Assembly: GCA_036560445.1 (NCBI GenBank)
Contig: DATBRG010000004.1
Span: 1 to 64,000, forward strand
DNA from: DATBRG01 sp036560445
GTDB lineage: Bacteria; Pseudomonadota; Gammaproteobacteria; Burkholderiales; Methylophilaceae
Length of the DNA: 64,000 nt
Reading direction: 5' to 3'
Part shown: positions 33,765 through 42,085 of the stretch, piece after piece
Layout: every line of letters begins with the position of its first letter
How positions within the stretch are numbered: position 1 is the stretch's first letter
Notes under the pieces: generated by a model
Seen by the model: only the letters and a program-made list of their open reading frames with translations
Database searches by the model: none
What the model was told of the DNA's origin: nothing
Program-made: the position numbers and the translations under genes

Positions 33765-35630
33765 TCACAGGCTGAATACGTTCATGGCACCACCGCCCGG
33801 CGCTGCATTATGCCTGCCCAGTTCTTTGAAAGCCCCAGCGGTTCCCGCCCCATCCGAATCTTCTGTCAGGCCCTGATTCAATGCGATTCCGGCCCAGCCG
33901 CCAATGCCAGAATATACGCCCACATATTGCTTGCCCTTGTGTCCGTAAGTCATCGCATTGCCCACCACGCCTGAACCCACCTGGAATTCCCATAGTAGCT
34001 TGCCACTATTGGCATCCAGAACCTTGAACCAGCGATCCAGGGTGCCATAAAAGACCAGGTTGGAAGCCGTCACCAGCGCACCACCCCAGACCGGGAATGG
34101 CTCCTTGTTATACCAGCTGACTTTCCCCTTGAGGCCATCCCAAGCCATGAAGCCACCCATATCACCATCCGGGCCCGGCATCATGGTCAGGCTAGCACCG
34201 GCCCATGGCTGGCCGGAAACATACTTGGACTCGACCGCTTCATAAGTCATGCATAAATGACTCATAGGTACATAAAACAATTTAGTCTTTGGCGAATAGG
34301 CAGCAGGCTGTTCATCTTTTGTCCCCAGGGCCGCAGGGCAAATGCCTTGGGCAATATGGTCTTCATGGGTGGAATAGTGCGGGTCTTTTTCCGGAACACC
34401 AGTAACAAGATCGACATGCGTTGCCCAATTGACGAAGGGATGCGTCTTTTCCGCCACCAGCAAGGTACCATTTGTGCGGTCAAAGGTATAAGCAAAGCCA
34501 TTGCGGTCAAAATGCGTGGCCAGTTTCTTCCCAGCAGCATCCCATAAAATCGTCTCATTAACGCTGTCGTAATCCCACTCATCATGCGGAGTAAGCTGAT
34601 AGCCCCATTTGGCCAAACCGGTATCAAGGTCGCGAGCGAAAATCGTCATAGCCCATTTATTGTCGCCGGGCCTGACATCAGGATTCCAGATAGAAGGGTT
34701 GCCGGTGCCGTAATACACCAGATTGAGCGCCGGATCGTAGGAGAACCAACCCCATACAGGCCCGCCGCCATGCTGCCATCCATTCTGCGCTGCCTGCGGC
34801 TTGTGCCAGGTTTTAAGCCCGAGATCGGTTTCAGGGAATTTGAGCTTATCCTTGCTCAATGCTTTGAAATAGCCGCCTACCTTGTTACCGCCATTTACAT
34901 CTTCATACACAGATAGTGCGTTGTATTGCGGGTTAGCGGCGTTGAAATCGGGGCCTATCAGTACATCACTATCAGGCCCCGTACTATAAGCCTTCCAGGC
35001 CAATGTACCATCGTGGATATTGTAGGCAGCGAGGAAACAGCGTACGCCAAATTCGCCGCCACTACACCCAGTCAACACTTTGTCCTTGAAGACGTATGGC
35101 GCATTGGTATTACTGGCACCTATCTTGATGTCATTGACCGCCACGTCCCATATCTTGTTACCTGTCTTGGCGTCCAGCGCCACCAGCAGGCCGTCATTCT
35201 GTTGCAAGAATATCTTACCGTCACCGTAGGCGAGGCCACGACTGACGTTATCACAACACAGAATCTCCTGTACTGTGGCATCCTGCTTGGGGAAATAGGA
35301 CCAGAGAATTTTTTGATCATGATTCAGGTCGAGCGCATAAATATTGTTTGGGAAGGCCGTATGCACATACATGATGTTGCCGACAACGAGGGGAGCGCCC
35401 TCATGACCACGGGTGATGCCGGTAGAAAAGGTCCAGGCCAGATGCAGGTCTTTAATATTACGCTTGTTGATTTGATTGAGCCGACTGTAACCCTGATTGA
35501 AGTAATCCTTGCGCGGACTCACCCATTGCCTATCGTCCTGCATCAGTTCCTGTAAGCCATCATGCGCAATCGCATTCATTGGTAGCACGATGGCAACAGC
35601 CACAGTTGTTAAAAATAGGTAATTTTTCAT
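33765..35630 (-). CDS. xoxF: XoxF-type PQQ-dependent methanol dehydrogenase
   Basis: 621 residues, exported (MKNYLFLTTVAVAIVLPMNA, cleavage after AIA). It oxidises methanol to formaldehyde or formate in the periplasm with PQQ. The active-site segment TPHDEWDYDSVN has catalytic Asp at about 353 and a second Asp two residues later (about 355). The second Asp coordinates the lanthanide in XoxF and is Ala in calcium-type MxaF. The adjacent-Cys disulfide EILCCDNVSRG is present. An insertion of about 20 residues precedes GGGPVWGWFSYDP. The Methylophilaceae forms are usually clade XoxF4. No xoxG or xoxJ lies nearby. The gene starts only 24 bp after mutY, with no room for an obvious private promoter. 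Confidence 0.92.
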   Translation of the reverse strand: MKNYLFLTTVAVAIVLPMNAIAHDGLQELMQDDRQWVSPRKDYFNQGYSRLNQINKRNIKDLHLAWTFSTGITRGHEGAPLVVGNIMYVHTAFPNNIYALDLNHDQKILWSYFPKQDATVQEILCCDNVSRGLAYGDGKIFLQQNDGLLVALDAKTGNKIWDVAVNDIKIGASNTNAPYVFKDKVLTGCSGGEFGVRCFLAAYNIHDGTLAWKAYSTGPDSDVLIGPDFNAANPQYNALSVYEDVNGGNKVGGYFKALSKDKLKFPETDLGLKTWHKPQAAQNGWQHGGGPVWGWFSYDPALNLVYYGTGNPSIWNPDVRPGDNKWAMTIFARDLDTGLAKWGYQLTPHDEWDYDSVNETILWDAAGKKLATHFDRNGFAYTFDRTNGTLLVAEKTHPFVNWATHVDLVTGVPEKDPHYSTHEDHIAQGICPAALGTKDEQPAAYSPKTKLFYVPMSHLCMTYEAVESKYVSGQPWAGASLTMMPGPDGDMGGFMAWDGLKGKVSWYNKEPFPVWGGALVTASNLVFYGTLDRWFKVLDANSGKLLWEFQVGSGVVGNAMTYGHKGKQYVGVYSGIGGWAGIALNQGLTEDSDGAGTAGAFKELGRHNAAPGGGAMNVFSL

Positions 35631-35654
35631 GGCCCTACCAACTAACGAAGAATA

Positions 35655-36689
35655 TTAATCCAGATTTAGCAGCAGCTTCCTGATAGGAGTCGGCAGGGCT
35701 GCGCCTATGGCGTCTTCACGGCTTAACCAGATGAGCCCTGATTCCTGGGCAACAGGCAGGTGCTTGGTCACTTGTAAAGGCTGTGGCGTGATATGCAGGC
35801 GAAAATGGGTAAACGTATGGGTAAAAGTGGGCAGGGCAGGCAAAACTGCTGTCTCGACACCAAAGCGTTGGCTGGCAATTTGCCGTGCATCTTCCGCCTC
35901 GGTGATCTCGGGTAGGCTCCATAATCCGCCCCAGATACCACTAGGCGGACGTTTCTCCAGCAACACTTCATCAAATTGCTTGAGTACCAGCATAGTAGTG
36001 TATTTATCCGGGATAGCCTTGCGCGGCTTGGATGTGGGCAAGTCCTTGGTTCGATTGCACTGAAACGCCTTACAGCTCAGTTGTAATGGGCATGCTTCGC
36101 ACCTGGGTTTGCTGCGTGTACACAAGGTAGCGCCTAAATCCATAAGCCCTTGTGTGTAAGCCACCATATCTGCTTTGGGCAGCAACTCTTCGGCTAGCTG
36201 CCAAAGCTGCTTCTCCACCTTGGGTAGTCCCGGCCAGCCCTCTACCAGGAAGTGGCGCGCAAATACGCGCTTCACATTGCCGTCCAGTATGGCTTTGGGT
36301 GTATCGAAGCAAAATGAGGTAATGGCTGCGGCGGTTGAACGGCCTATGCCGGGCAAGCTCATTATTTTGTCAAAATCGTCCGGGAATATACCTGCATGCT
36401 CATCCATGATGATTTGTGCGGCACTATGCAGGTTGCGAGCACGGGAGTAGTAACCAAGACCGCTCCAATACTGCATGACTTGTTCCTGCTCGGCATTGGC
36501 CAAGCTAGCAATGGTTGGAAAACGCTGCATAAAGCGCTGGTAATAGCCAATCACCGCCGCAACTTGGGTCTGCTGCAACATGATTTCAGACACCCATATA
36601 GCATAGGGGTCACGGGTATTCTGCCAGGGCAGGTCATGACGGCCATGCAGCTTTTGCCAGTTGATCAGGCGCGATGGGAAGTCCTGCAT
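35655..36689 (-). CDS. mutY: A/G-specific adenine glycosylase
   Basis: About 344 residues. It removes adenine mispaired with 8-oxoguanine. The catalytic Glu is in WVSEIMLQQTQV and the Asp in AILDGNVKRV. The helix-hairpin-helix is LPGIGRSTAAAI. The 4Fe-4S cysteines lie in LCTRSKPRCEACPLQLSC. A C-terminal NUDIX-like 8-oxoG recognition domain (TTMLVLKQFDEVLLEKRPPSGIWGGLWSLPE) follows. The open frame extends 48 codons further upstream into asmA, but ATG 36689 (MQDFPSRLINWQ) is the family start. It sits 13 bp after the AsmA stop. Confidence 0.94.
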   Translation of the reverse strand: MQDFPSRLINWQKLHGRHDLPWQNTRDPYAIWVSEIMLQQTQVAAVIGYYQRFMQRFPTIASLANAEQEQVMQYWSGLGYYSRARNLHSAAQIIMDEHAGIFPDDFDKIMSLPGIGRSTAAAITSFCFDTPKAILDGNVKRVFARHFLVEGWPGLPKVEKQLWQLAEELLPKADMVAYTQGLMDLGATLCTRSKPRCEACPLQLSCKAFQCNRTKDLPTSKPRKAIPDKYTTMLVLKQFDEVLLEKRPPSGIWGGLWSLPEITEAEDARQIASQRFGVETAVLPALPTFTHTFTHFRLHITPQPLQVTKHLPVAQESGLIWLSREDAIGAALPTPIRKLLLNLD

Positions 36690-36702
36690 TTGCGACAACT
36701 GC

Positions 36703-39354
36703 CTAGAAACCCAGCAGCTTGTTGAGTTTTTTCTTGGCCTTGTCTTCCGGGGTAGCCGGTTTTTGCGCAGGGGCCTGACCGGCAGGAGCAGTTGCAGAAT
36801 TAGCGGCTGGCTGTTCGGTCTTAGCCTTGCCACCCAATAATGATTTCAACGCGTCACCCTTGGCACCACCTATGCTGTCCAGAACTTTTTTCTGTGCCAT
36901 TGCAGTTGCCAAACCAGCAAAATCGATCGCGTAACTGGGCTTGGCAAATGTGCCGGTCAACTTGACCGGGACAGTCAGCCCATTGAGTGATTCGAGGTCT
37001 GAGCCGCCCTGGCCTTTAAGTGAGGCCACCACGGTAGGTTTTGCCAGGTAGTTGATGGTCTCGTTGGCAATGTCGATATCACCGCTACCAGTGATACGAA
37101 ACAAGGGTGCTTTCATGCTGAGGTCATCGTTATGGGCCACGCCATTCTTGATGTTAAAGCTGGCAACCATTTCACTGAAGTCAGTTTTCTTGCTTTTATC
37201 GCCCTCCACGGTGGTTTGCGATTTCAGCACGTTCAGTTTGTCTTTGACACTGCGCAGGGTACCGGCAATATCAATACCTTTTACTGCGCCATCAGCCAGG
37301 TTGACAGCGGCCTTGCCGTTAAGTGCCTTTTTTAGCGCGCCCACCGTCGCCCCCTGGCTAGTGACATCCACACTCAGCGTGCCTTTGCCGCTGAGCATAT
37401 CGTTATTGATGGCATCTACCAGTAGTGGGCCGATAGCGATGCCTTTCATGTCCTGCTTGAAGGCAACACTGGGCGTAGTGCGCGCATCAACCTTGAGTGA
37501 ACCGGCCATCGAACCATCGTAAAGATTGGCGGAAAATGGCGCCAGTTCAGCTACACCATCATCAGCGTTAAGCTTGATGTGCACATTGGTACTTTTCACA
37601 TTTGCGAGCTTGAGCCAGCCTATGCGCAGATCACCATTGGCATTGATTTGCTTGAGCGCGCTCAGGTCAATCGGTGCATTGGGATCGGCTTTAGCCGGTG
37701 TACTAGCTGTCGGTTTAGCCTCTGATTTGGTGATGTAACGGTCAGCATCCAGCTTATCAATATCGACATCAAAATGGTAAATGGGTTTGGCAAAGCGGCT
37801 GATGCCAAATGTGCCCTTGATGTTGGTGTCATCAAACTTGACGGCAAACGGGCTGACATTGAGTTGCTCGCCATCCGCCTTGACCCCCATATTCAAGCCA
37901 GAAAGCTTGTACTTGTCATAAACGATACTGCCGATATTGACATTACCCTGTAGCAACAAGGCTTTCAGTGCTGAAAGGTCAGTCGGCTTGGCTGGAGCTG
38001 CCGATGTAGGCTTGGCTTCGGCACTGGAAGTAGCTTTTGTTCCCAACAGTTTGTTCAGGTCCAGCTGGTCAGCACTCAGGTTGAATTTGATATTAGGTTT
38101 AGAAAAACTTGCCAGCGCAAAATCGCCCTTAAGGTTGGTGGTATCAATATTCAGTTTGAAATCACTATTCACCAGCTGTTGTTTCACATCAGCATGTAGC
38201 TTGAGGCCAAATTCACCTTTCATGGCGCCATTTGGCAGTACCGGGTCTTTAATGCCCAGATAGCCTTCGAGCTTGGGCAGGTCAAAAATCATTTTTTCCA
38301 GGTTGCCGCTAAAAGGCGATGAAAATTTACCTTCTAAGATACGTGCACCTTGTTTGGCCGATATTTCACCATTAATCCCGCTGCTTTGCAGCGCGGCTGG
38401 CGACCCCTTGATATCAGCCATGACCAACTTGGCGCTGAAAGTATCGCTACCCTTTTCCTGGCTCAGGCTGACAAAAGCCTCATTGCCTTCCACCGTATCT
38501 TTTTGTACAACGAGTTTTGGGGCCTCCAACTGGGCGATTACTTTTGCGCCATTGAGCTTGCCATTCAGCGCCAGCTTGAGGCTATCGACCAGTAACTCGG
38601 CATTCTCTGGCTTGGCGTCTACATCTCCAGATATTTTGACACTGGCATCAGTAAAGCCAGCAAAGTCACCCTTGATAGTGGCATCCAGACCCTTGGCTAC
38701 GTAGTGTTTTTGCTCAGGATCAGCCAGAAAGTTACCCTTGATATCGGCTTCTGCCTTGACCTTGGGCTGGCTGGCTGTGACGGTAAAATCAGTGGCTACA
38801 TCAAAAGGCTGGGCAAGTGCCACATGGCCAGTTTTGAGGTTAAATTTTGTGAGACTGTAATTGGCGCCAGCCATCTCGTCAGTAAAGGTAACTGCAGAAT
38901 TGCTGACCTTCACACCATCAATATCAAACTTGATTTGTTGGGATTCGTCTTTATCCTTGCTCAGCAAGTCATCAAAGTTGGTTGTGCCATCCTTGTGGCG
39001 AATGATATTGGCACGAGCGCCATCAACATAGACCGTATCAACCACCAGTTGCTTGGATAGCAGAGGTAGCAGGGCCAGTGAGACCTTGAGGCCATCGACC
39101 GCAGCGAACTCCTTATCGCTATTGTGCTCAGAAAGTGAAATCTTACCCAGATCAGCGCCTATCTTTGGCCAGAAGGCGAGCTTGATGTCGCCGTCAATGT
39201 GCAAAGTACGCTGCTTCTTATCCTGCACCAACTTGACGACCAATGGCTTGTAATCATTGGGATTAAAGGTGGCAGCAACTACGGCAATAACAATGACTAG
39301 CAGCAGAATCAAGCCGCCAAGGCCGAATAGTGAATATTTAAGGAGTTTCTTCAT
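36703..39354 (-). CDS. AsmA-family protein
   Basis: 883 residues with one N-terminal transmembrane anchor (YSLFGLGGLILLLVIVIAVV) and a long beta-rich periplasmic part, typical of AsmA-like bridge proteins that move phospholipids toward the outer membrane. FNPNDYKPLVVKLVQDKKQR at the start of the periplasmic part is the AsmA signature. VKGIDIAGTLRSVKDKLNVL near 700 is the conserved C-terminal domain. Three Ala/Pro/Lys/Thr-rich linkers (TSSAEAKPTSAAPAKPTD and similar) divide it. First gene of an asmA-mutY-xoxF run. Confidence 0.88.
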   Translation of the reverse strand: MKKLLKYSLFGLGGLILLLVIVIAVVAATFNPNDYKPLVVKLVQDKKQRTLHIDGDIKLAFWPKIGADLGKISLSEHNSDKEFAAVDGLKVSLALLPLLSKQLVVDTVYVDGARANIIRHKDGTTNFDDLLSKDKDESQQIKFDIDGVKVSNSAVTFTDEMAGANYSLTKFNLKTGHVALAQPFDVATDFTVTASQPKVKAEADIKGNFLADPEQKHYVAKGLDATIKGDFAGFTDASVKISGDVDAKPENAELLVDSLKLALNGKLNGAKVIAQLEAPKLVVQKDTVEGNEAFVSLSQEKGSDTFSAKLVMADIKGSPAALQSSGINGEISAKQGARILEGKFSSPFSGNLEKMIFDLPKLEGYLGIKDPVLPNGAMKGEFGLKLHADVKQQLVNSDFKLNIDTTNLKGDFALASFSKPNIKFNLSADQLDLNKLLGTKATSSAEAKPTSAAPAKPTDLSALKALLLQGNVNIGSIVYDKYKLSGLNMGVKADGEQLNVSPFAVKFDDTNIKGTFGISRFAKPIYHFDVDIDKLDADRYITKSEAKPTASTPAKADPNAPIDLSALKQINANGDLRIGWLKLANVKSTNVHIKLNADDGVAELAPFSANLYDGSMAGSLKVDARTTPSVAFKQDMKGIAIGPLLVDAINNDMLSGKGTLSVDVTSQGATVGALKKALNGKAAVNLADGAVKGIDIAGTLRSVKDKLNVLKSQTTVEGDKSKKTDFSEMVASFNIKNGVAHNDDLSMKAPLFRITGSGDIDIANETINYLAKPTVVASLKGQGGSDLESLNGLTVPVKLTGTFAKPSYAIDFAGLATAMAQKKVLDSIGGAKGDALKSLLGGKAKTEQPAANSATAPAGQAPAQKPATPEDKAKKKLNKLLGF

Positions 39355-39416
39355 GAATAGTTCCTATCAAACGGCATTAATCAATGCATGGACAAGTTTA
39401 GCACTACTAAAGTGCC

Positions 39417-40043
39417 TCATGAAAACCAGCGGCCAACCGTAGCAACGCCGAAATACCATAACCCAAAGAAGAACAAGGCAAAATAAATAACTGTGATAGC
39501 CAACCAGCCGAAAGCTATCAACACCATTACGCCGTCATCCTCCAGCTCACCAAAGCAATAGAATAAAATCGCAAGGGCCGGTAAGAAGTTATTGAATGGC
39601 AGTACACCGAACGGAATTGCCATCAGTAGGCCAGCAGATATCAGTACAAACGCACCGATTTTCTGTCCATATCGACCCGCTACCAGGGATGTATAGCGTG
39701 GCTTGGTGAACTTGCGGCAAAAACCAACTATCTTGAGACAGATATTCACCAACGTCTGCCAAACCTTTTCGCTCAGCACCACTGCACGAATCTTTTGCGG
39801 CAGTACCGGCGATTCATGCCCGCGCCAGAGCTGCCATCCCAGGGTGGCAAAAGTCAGGCCGCCGAGCACGGTCAATGGCCCAAGAGGTATTGGTTGCAGA
39901 AATGGCAAGGCCAGGATGAGCGCGATAAGTGCATAGGCAGCTTCATCAAGGCTGTCGAGCGCTTCACCCAACGTCAATGGTTGTGTTTTGGCTTGTTCGG
40001 CAAAGCGTGTGAGTGTCGCTACCAGTACATCATATTGACTCAT
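39417..40043 (-). CDS. ExoD-family membrane protein
   Basis: 208 residues with about four or five hydrophobic segments. TLGEALDSLDEAAYALIALI and PFLQPIPLGPLTVLGGLTFA match the exopolysaccharide-synthesis protein ExoD family. IPFGVLPFNNFLPALAILFYCFG is the second conserved half. The biochemical role of ExoD is not known. It overlaps uppP by 4 bp, so the two are coupled. Confidence 0.85.
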   Translation of the reverse strand: MSQYDVLVATLTRFAEQAKTQPLTLGEALDSLDEAAYALIALILALPFLQPIPLGPLTVLGGLTFATLGWQLWRGHESPVLPQKIRAVVLSEKVWQTLVNICLKIVGFCRKFTKPRYTSLVAGRYGQKIGAFVLISAGLLMAIPFGVLPFNNFLPALAILFYCFGELEDDGVMVLIAFGWLAITVIYFALFFFGLWYFGVATVGRWFS

Positions 40044-40846
40044 GTAGCAGGCCAGAAATAAGCCAGCACTAATAAACCAAACACAATGCGATACCAGGCG
40101 AAGCGACGAAAATCATGCTGCGAGACATATCTAATTAGTACACGCACAGCGATTAGGGCGCTGACAAATGCGGTGATGAACCCCACCGCAAAAATACCAA
40201 TATCTTGCATGGAAAGCATGCTGCCACTTTTCACCAGATCCAAACCGGTAGCCGCGAACATGATGGGGATCGCCAGAAAGAAGGAAAACTCCGTAGCGGC
40301 CTGACGCGAAAGGCCGAACAGCAAACCGCCCATGATAGTGGCGCCAGCACGTGAAACACCCGGAAATAAGGCCAGGCACTGTGCACAGCCAATTTTAAGT
40401 GCGTGTTTCCAATCCATGTCATCGACCGAATGTGTATCAACAACGGGCAAATTCTTCTCAATGAATAAAATGGCAACACCGCCGACAATCAGCGCCAAGG
40501 CAACAGTAATAGGGGAGAAAAGATATTGAGTAATCGCATGATGAAAGGCCAAACCCACAATAGCTGCTGGCATAAAGGCAATGGCAAGATTCAGTGCCAA
40601 TTTTTGTGAAGCGGCCTCTTTGCTTAAATTGGCCACTAAATGTGCAAATTTGGCACGGTATTGCCACAGAACTGCCAGAATCGCGCCCAACTGGATGACG
40701 ATTTCAAAAACTTTGCCTTTTTCGTCGTTAAAGTTAAGCAAATCACCGACGATAATCAGGTGACCGGTACTGCTTACCGGCAAGAACTCGGTAGTGCCTT
40801 CAACAATGCCGAGAATAAAAGCTTTAAGTAGAATTATCAGGTCCAT
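40040..40846 (-). CDS. uppP: Undecaprenyl-diphosphatase
   Basis: 268 residues, an integral membrane enzyme that recycles undecaprenyl pyrophosphate to the monophosphate carrier for cell-wall and polysaccharide synthesis. Catalytic motifs are VEGTTEFLPVSSTGHL (about 15-30) and FPGVSRAGATIMGGLL (about 170). Length and topology are normal. It ends inside the start of exoD. Confidence 0.95.
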   Translation of the reverse strand: MDLIILLKAFILGIVEGTTEFLPVSSTGHLIIVGDLLNFNDEKGKVFEIVIQLGAILAVLWQYRAKFAHLVANLSKEAASQKLALNLAIAFMPAAIVGLAFHHAITQYLFSPITVALALIVGGVAILFIEKNLPVVDTHSVDDMDWKHALKIGCAQCLALFPGVSRAGATIMGGLLFGLSRQAATEFSFFLAIPIMFAATGLDLVKSGSMLSMQDIGIFAVGFITAFVSALIAVRVLIRYVSQHDFRRFAWYRIVFGLLVLAYFWPAT

Positions 40847-40866
40847 ACAATTTCATCTCAAAAAAT

Positions 40867-40887
40867 AAAAAGGGGCAATAATGCCCC
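40867..40887 (-). terminator. Intrinsic terminator after the pseudouridine synthase gene
   Basis: On the minus strand GGGGCA/TGCCCC form a 6-bp stem over TTAT, followed by a T-rich tract. It separates the thiC/pseudouridine synthase unit from uppP. Confidence 0.75.
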
Positions 40888-40906
40888 CGGAACTATTGCA
40901 AATGAA

Positions 40907-42073
40907 TCAAAAACGCTCGTTAAAGCGCAAATAGCGCCAGCTACCCAGCGGTAACCTGCCTAGCGTCACACTACCGATACGCACACGTTTAAGTCCGACG
41001 ACATTCAATCCAACTAGTTCACACATACGCCGAATCTGGCGCTTACGGCCTTCACGTAGCACGAAGCGCAGCTGGTCTTCATTTTGCCACGAGACCTTGG
41101 CAGGCTTGAGCTTAACACCGTCAAGTGACAATCCGAAGTTGAGTAATTTGAGGCCATCTGCAGACAGATTCCCCTCTACGCGCACCAGATATTCTTTCTC
41201 AATCGTGGAGTCTTCACCTATCAGTTGGCGTGCGATGCGGCCATCTTGAGTGAGCACCAGCAAACCGGTAGAGTCAATATCCAAGCGGCCTGCAGGCGCG
41301 AGGCCATGCAAAAATCCGCGCTGAAATTCCTTTTTGGTTGAATCTTCTTCCCAGTGGTTATCTGGATGTATCAAGGTAATAGCAGGTTGGTAGCCATCTT
41401 CAGCCTGGCCAGATACATAACCGACCGGCTTATTCAGCAAAATTGTGACATTTTCTGCCTGATGCTTATGTGCGGCATCGCTTACTTCAATCATGGCATC
41501 AGGCTGTATGCGTGTCCCTAGCGTATCAATTATCACGCCATCAACTTTGACCCAGCCGTTAACTATCCACTCATCCGCTTCACGTCGTGAGCATATCCCT
41601 AGCTCGGCCATCCTTTTTGAAAGACGTGGCATCTCCGGATTACTGGCAACCGGCTTGGGTGTAAACATCGGGTTGGTGGCGCGGTCTTTGTTAAAGCTGC
41701 CCTGCTCAAACCCATCACGGACTTTACCGCCACGACGCGGCGTATCGCGGCCCGTAGCAACATCCTTAGGTGGATTACGCTTGAATTCGTCGTGCTTGAA
41801 CTCCCCACGTTGCACTGCGCGTTCAGCCGGTGCGCGGCTATCTGGCGTGCTTGCTCGTGGCTTGCCGTCAAAACGATGGTTGCGCTGGCTCGCGTTCGAG
41901 ACGACAGGCTTTTGTTCGTCGGCAACGACCACTTCAGGCTCGCTTTTATAACTCGGTTTTGCTGGTGCAGCAACACGCTGGCGCTTGGCCGGGTCAACAC
42001 GCCTGACAGGTGCCTTGCCAACTTTGGCAGTCGGCGCTTCGCCGGATTTCTTGCTAAGTTTAAGTGTCGTCAT
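40907..42073 (-). CDS. 23S rRNA pseudouridine synthase of the RluB/RluF group, long N-terminal extension
   Basis: 388 residues. The first about 145 residues are a basic, Pro/Lys/Arg-rich low-complexity tail (APAKPSYKSEPEVVVADEQK). Then comes an S4 RNA-binding domain (RLSKRMAELGICSRREADEW) and the RsuA-type catalytic domain with the active Asp in APAGRLDIDSTGLLVLTQDG, plus EGRKRQIRRMCELVGLNVVG. The ending GRLPLGSWRYL recalls RluF, but a hand reading cannot separate RluB, RluE and RluF. It lies 12 bp after thiC. Confidence 0.88.
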   Translation of the reverse strand: MTTLKLSKKSGEAPTAKVGKAPVRRVDPAKRQRVAAPAKPSYKSEPEVVVADEQKPVVSNASQRNHRFDGKPRASTPDSRAPAERAVQRGEFKHDEFKRNPPKDVATGRDTPRRGGKVRDGFEQGSFNKDRATNPMFTPKPVASNPEMPRLSKRMAELGICSRREADEWIVNGWVKVDGVIIDTLGTRIQPDAMIEVSDAAHKHQAENVTILLNKPVGYVSGQAEDGYQPAITLIHPDNHWEEDSTKKEFQRGFLHGLAPAGRLDIDSTGLLVLTQDGRIARQLIGEDSTIEKEYLVRVEGNLSADGLKLLNFGLSLDGVKLKPAKVSWQNEDQLRFVLREGRKRQIRRMCELVGLNVVGLKRVRIGSVTLGRLPLGSWRYLRFNERF

Positions 42074-42085
42074 CCTTGAGTCTAT

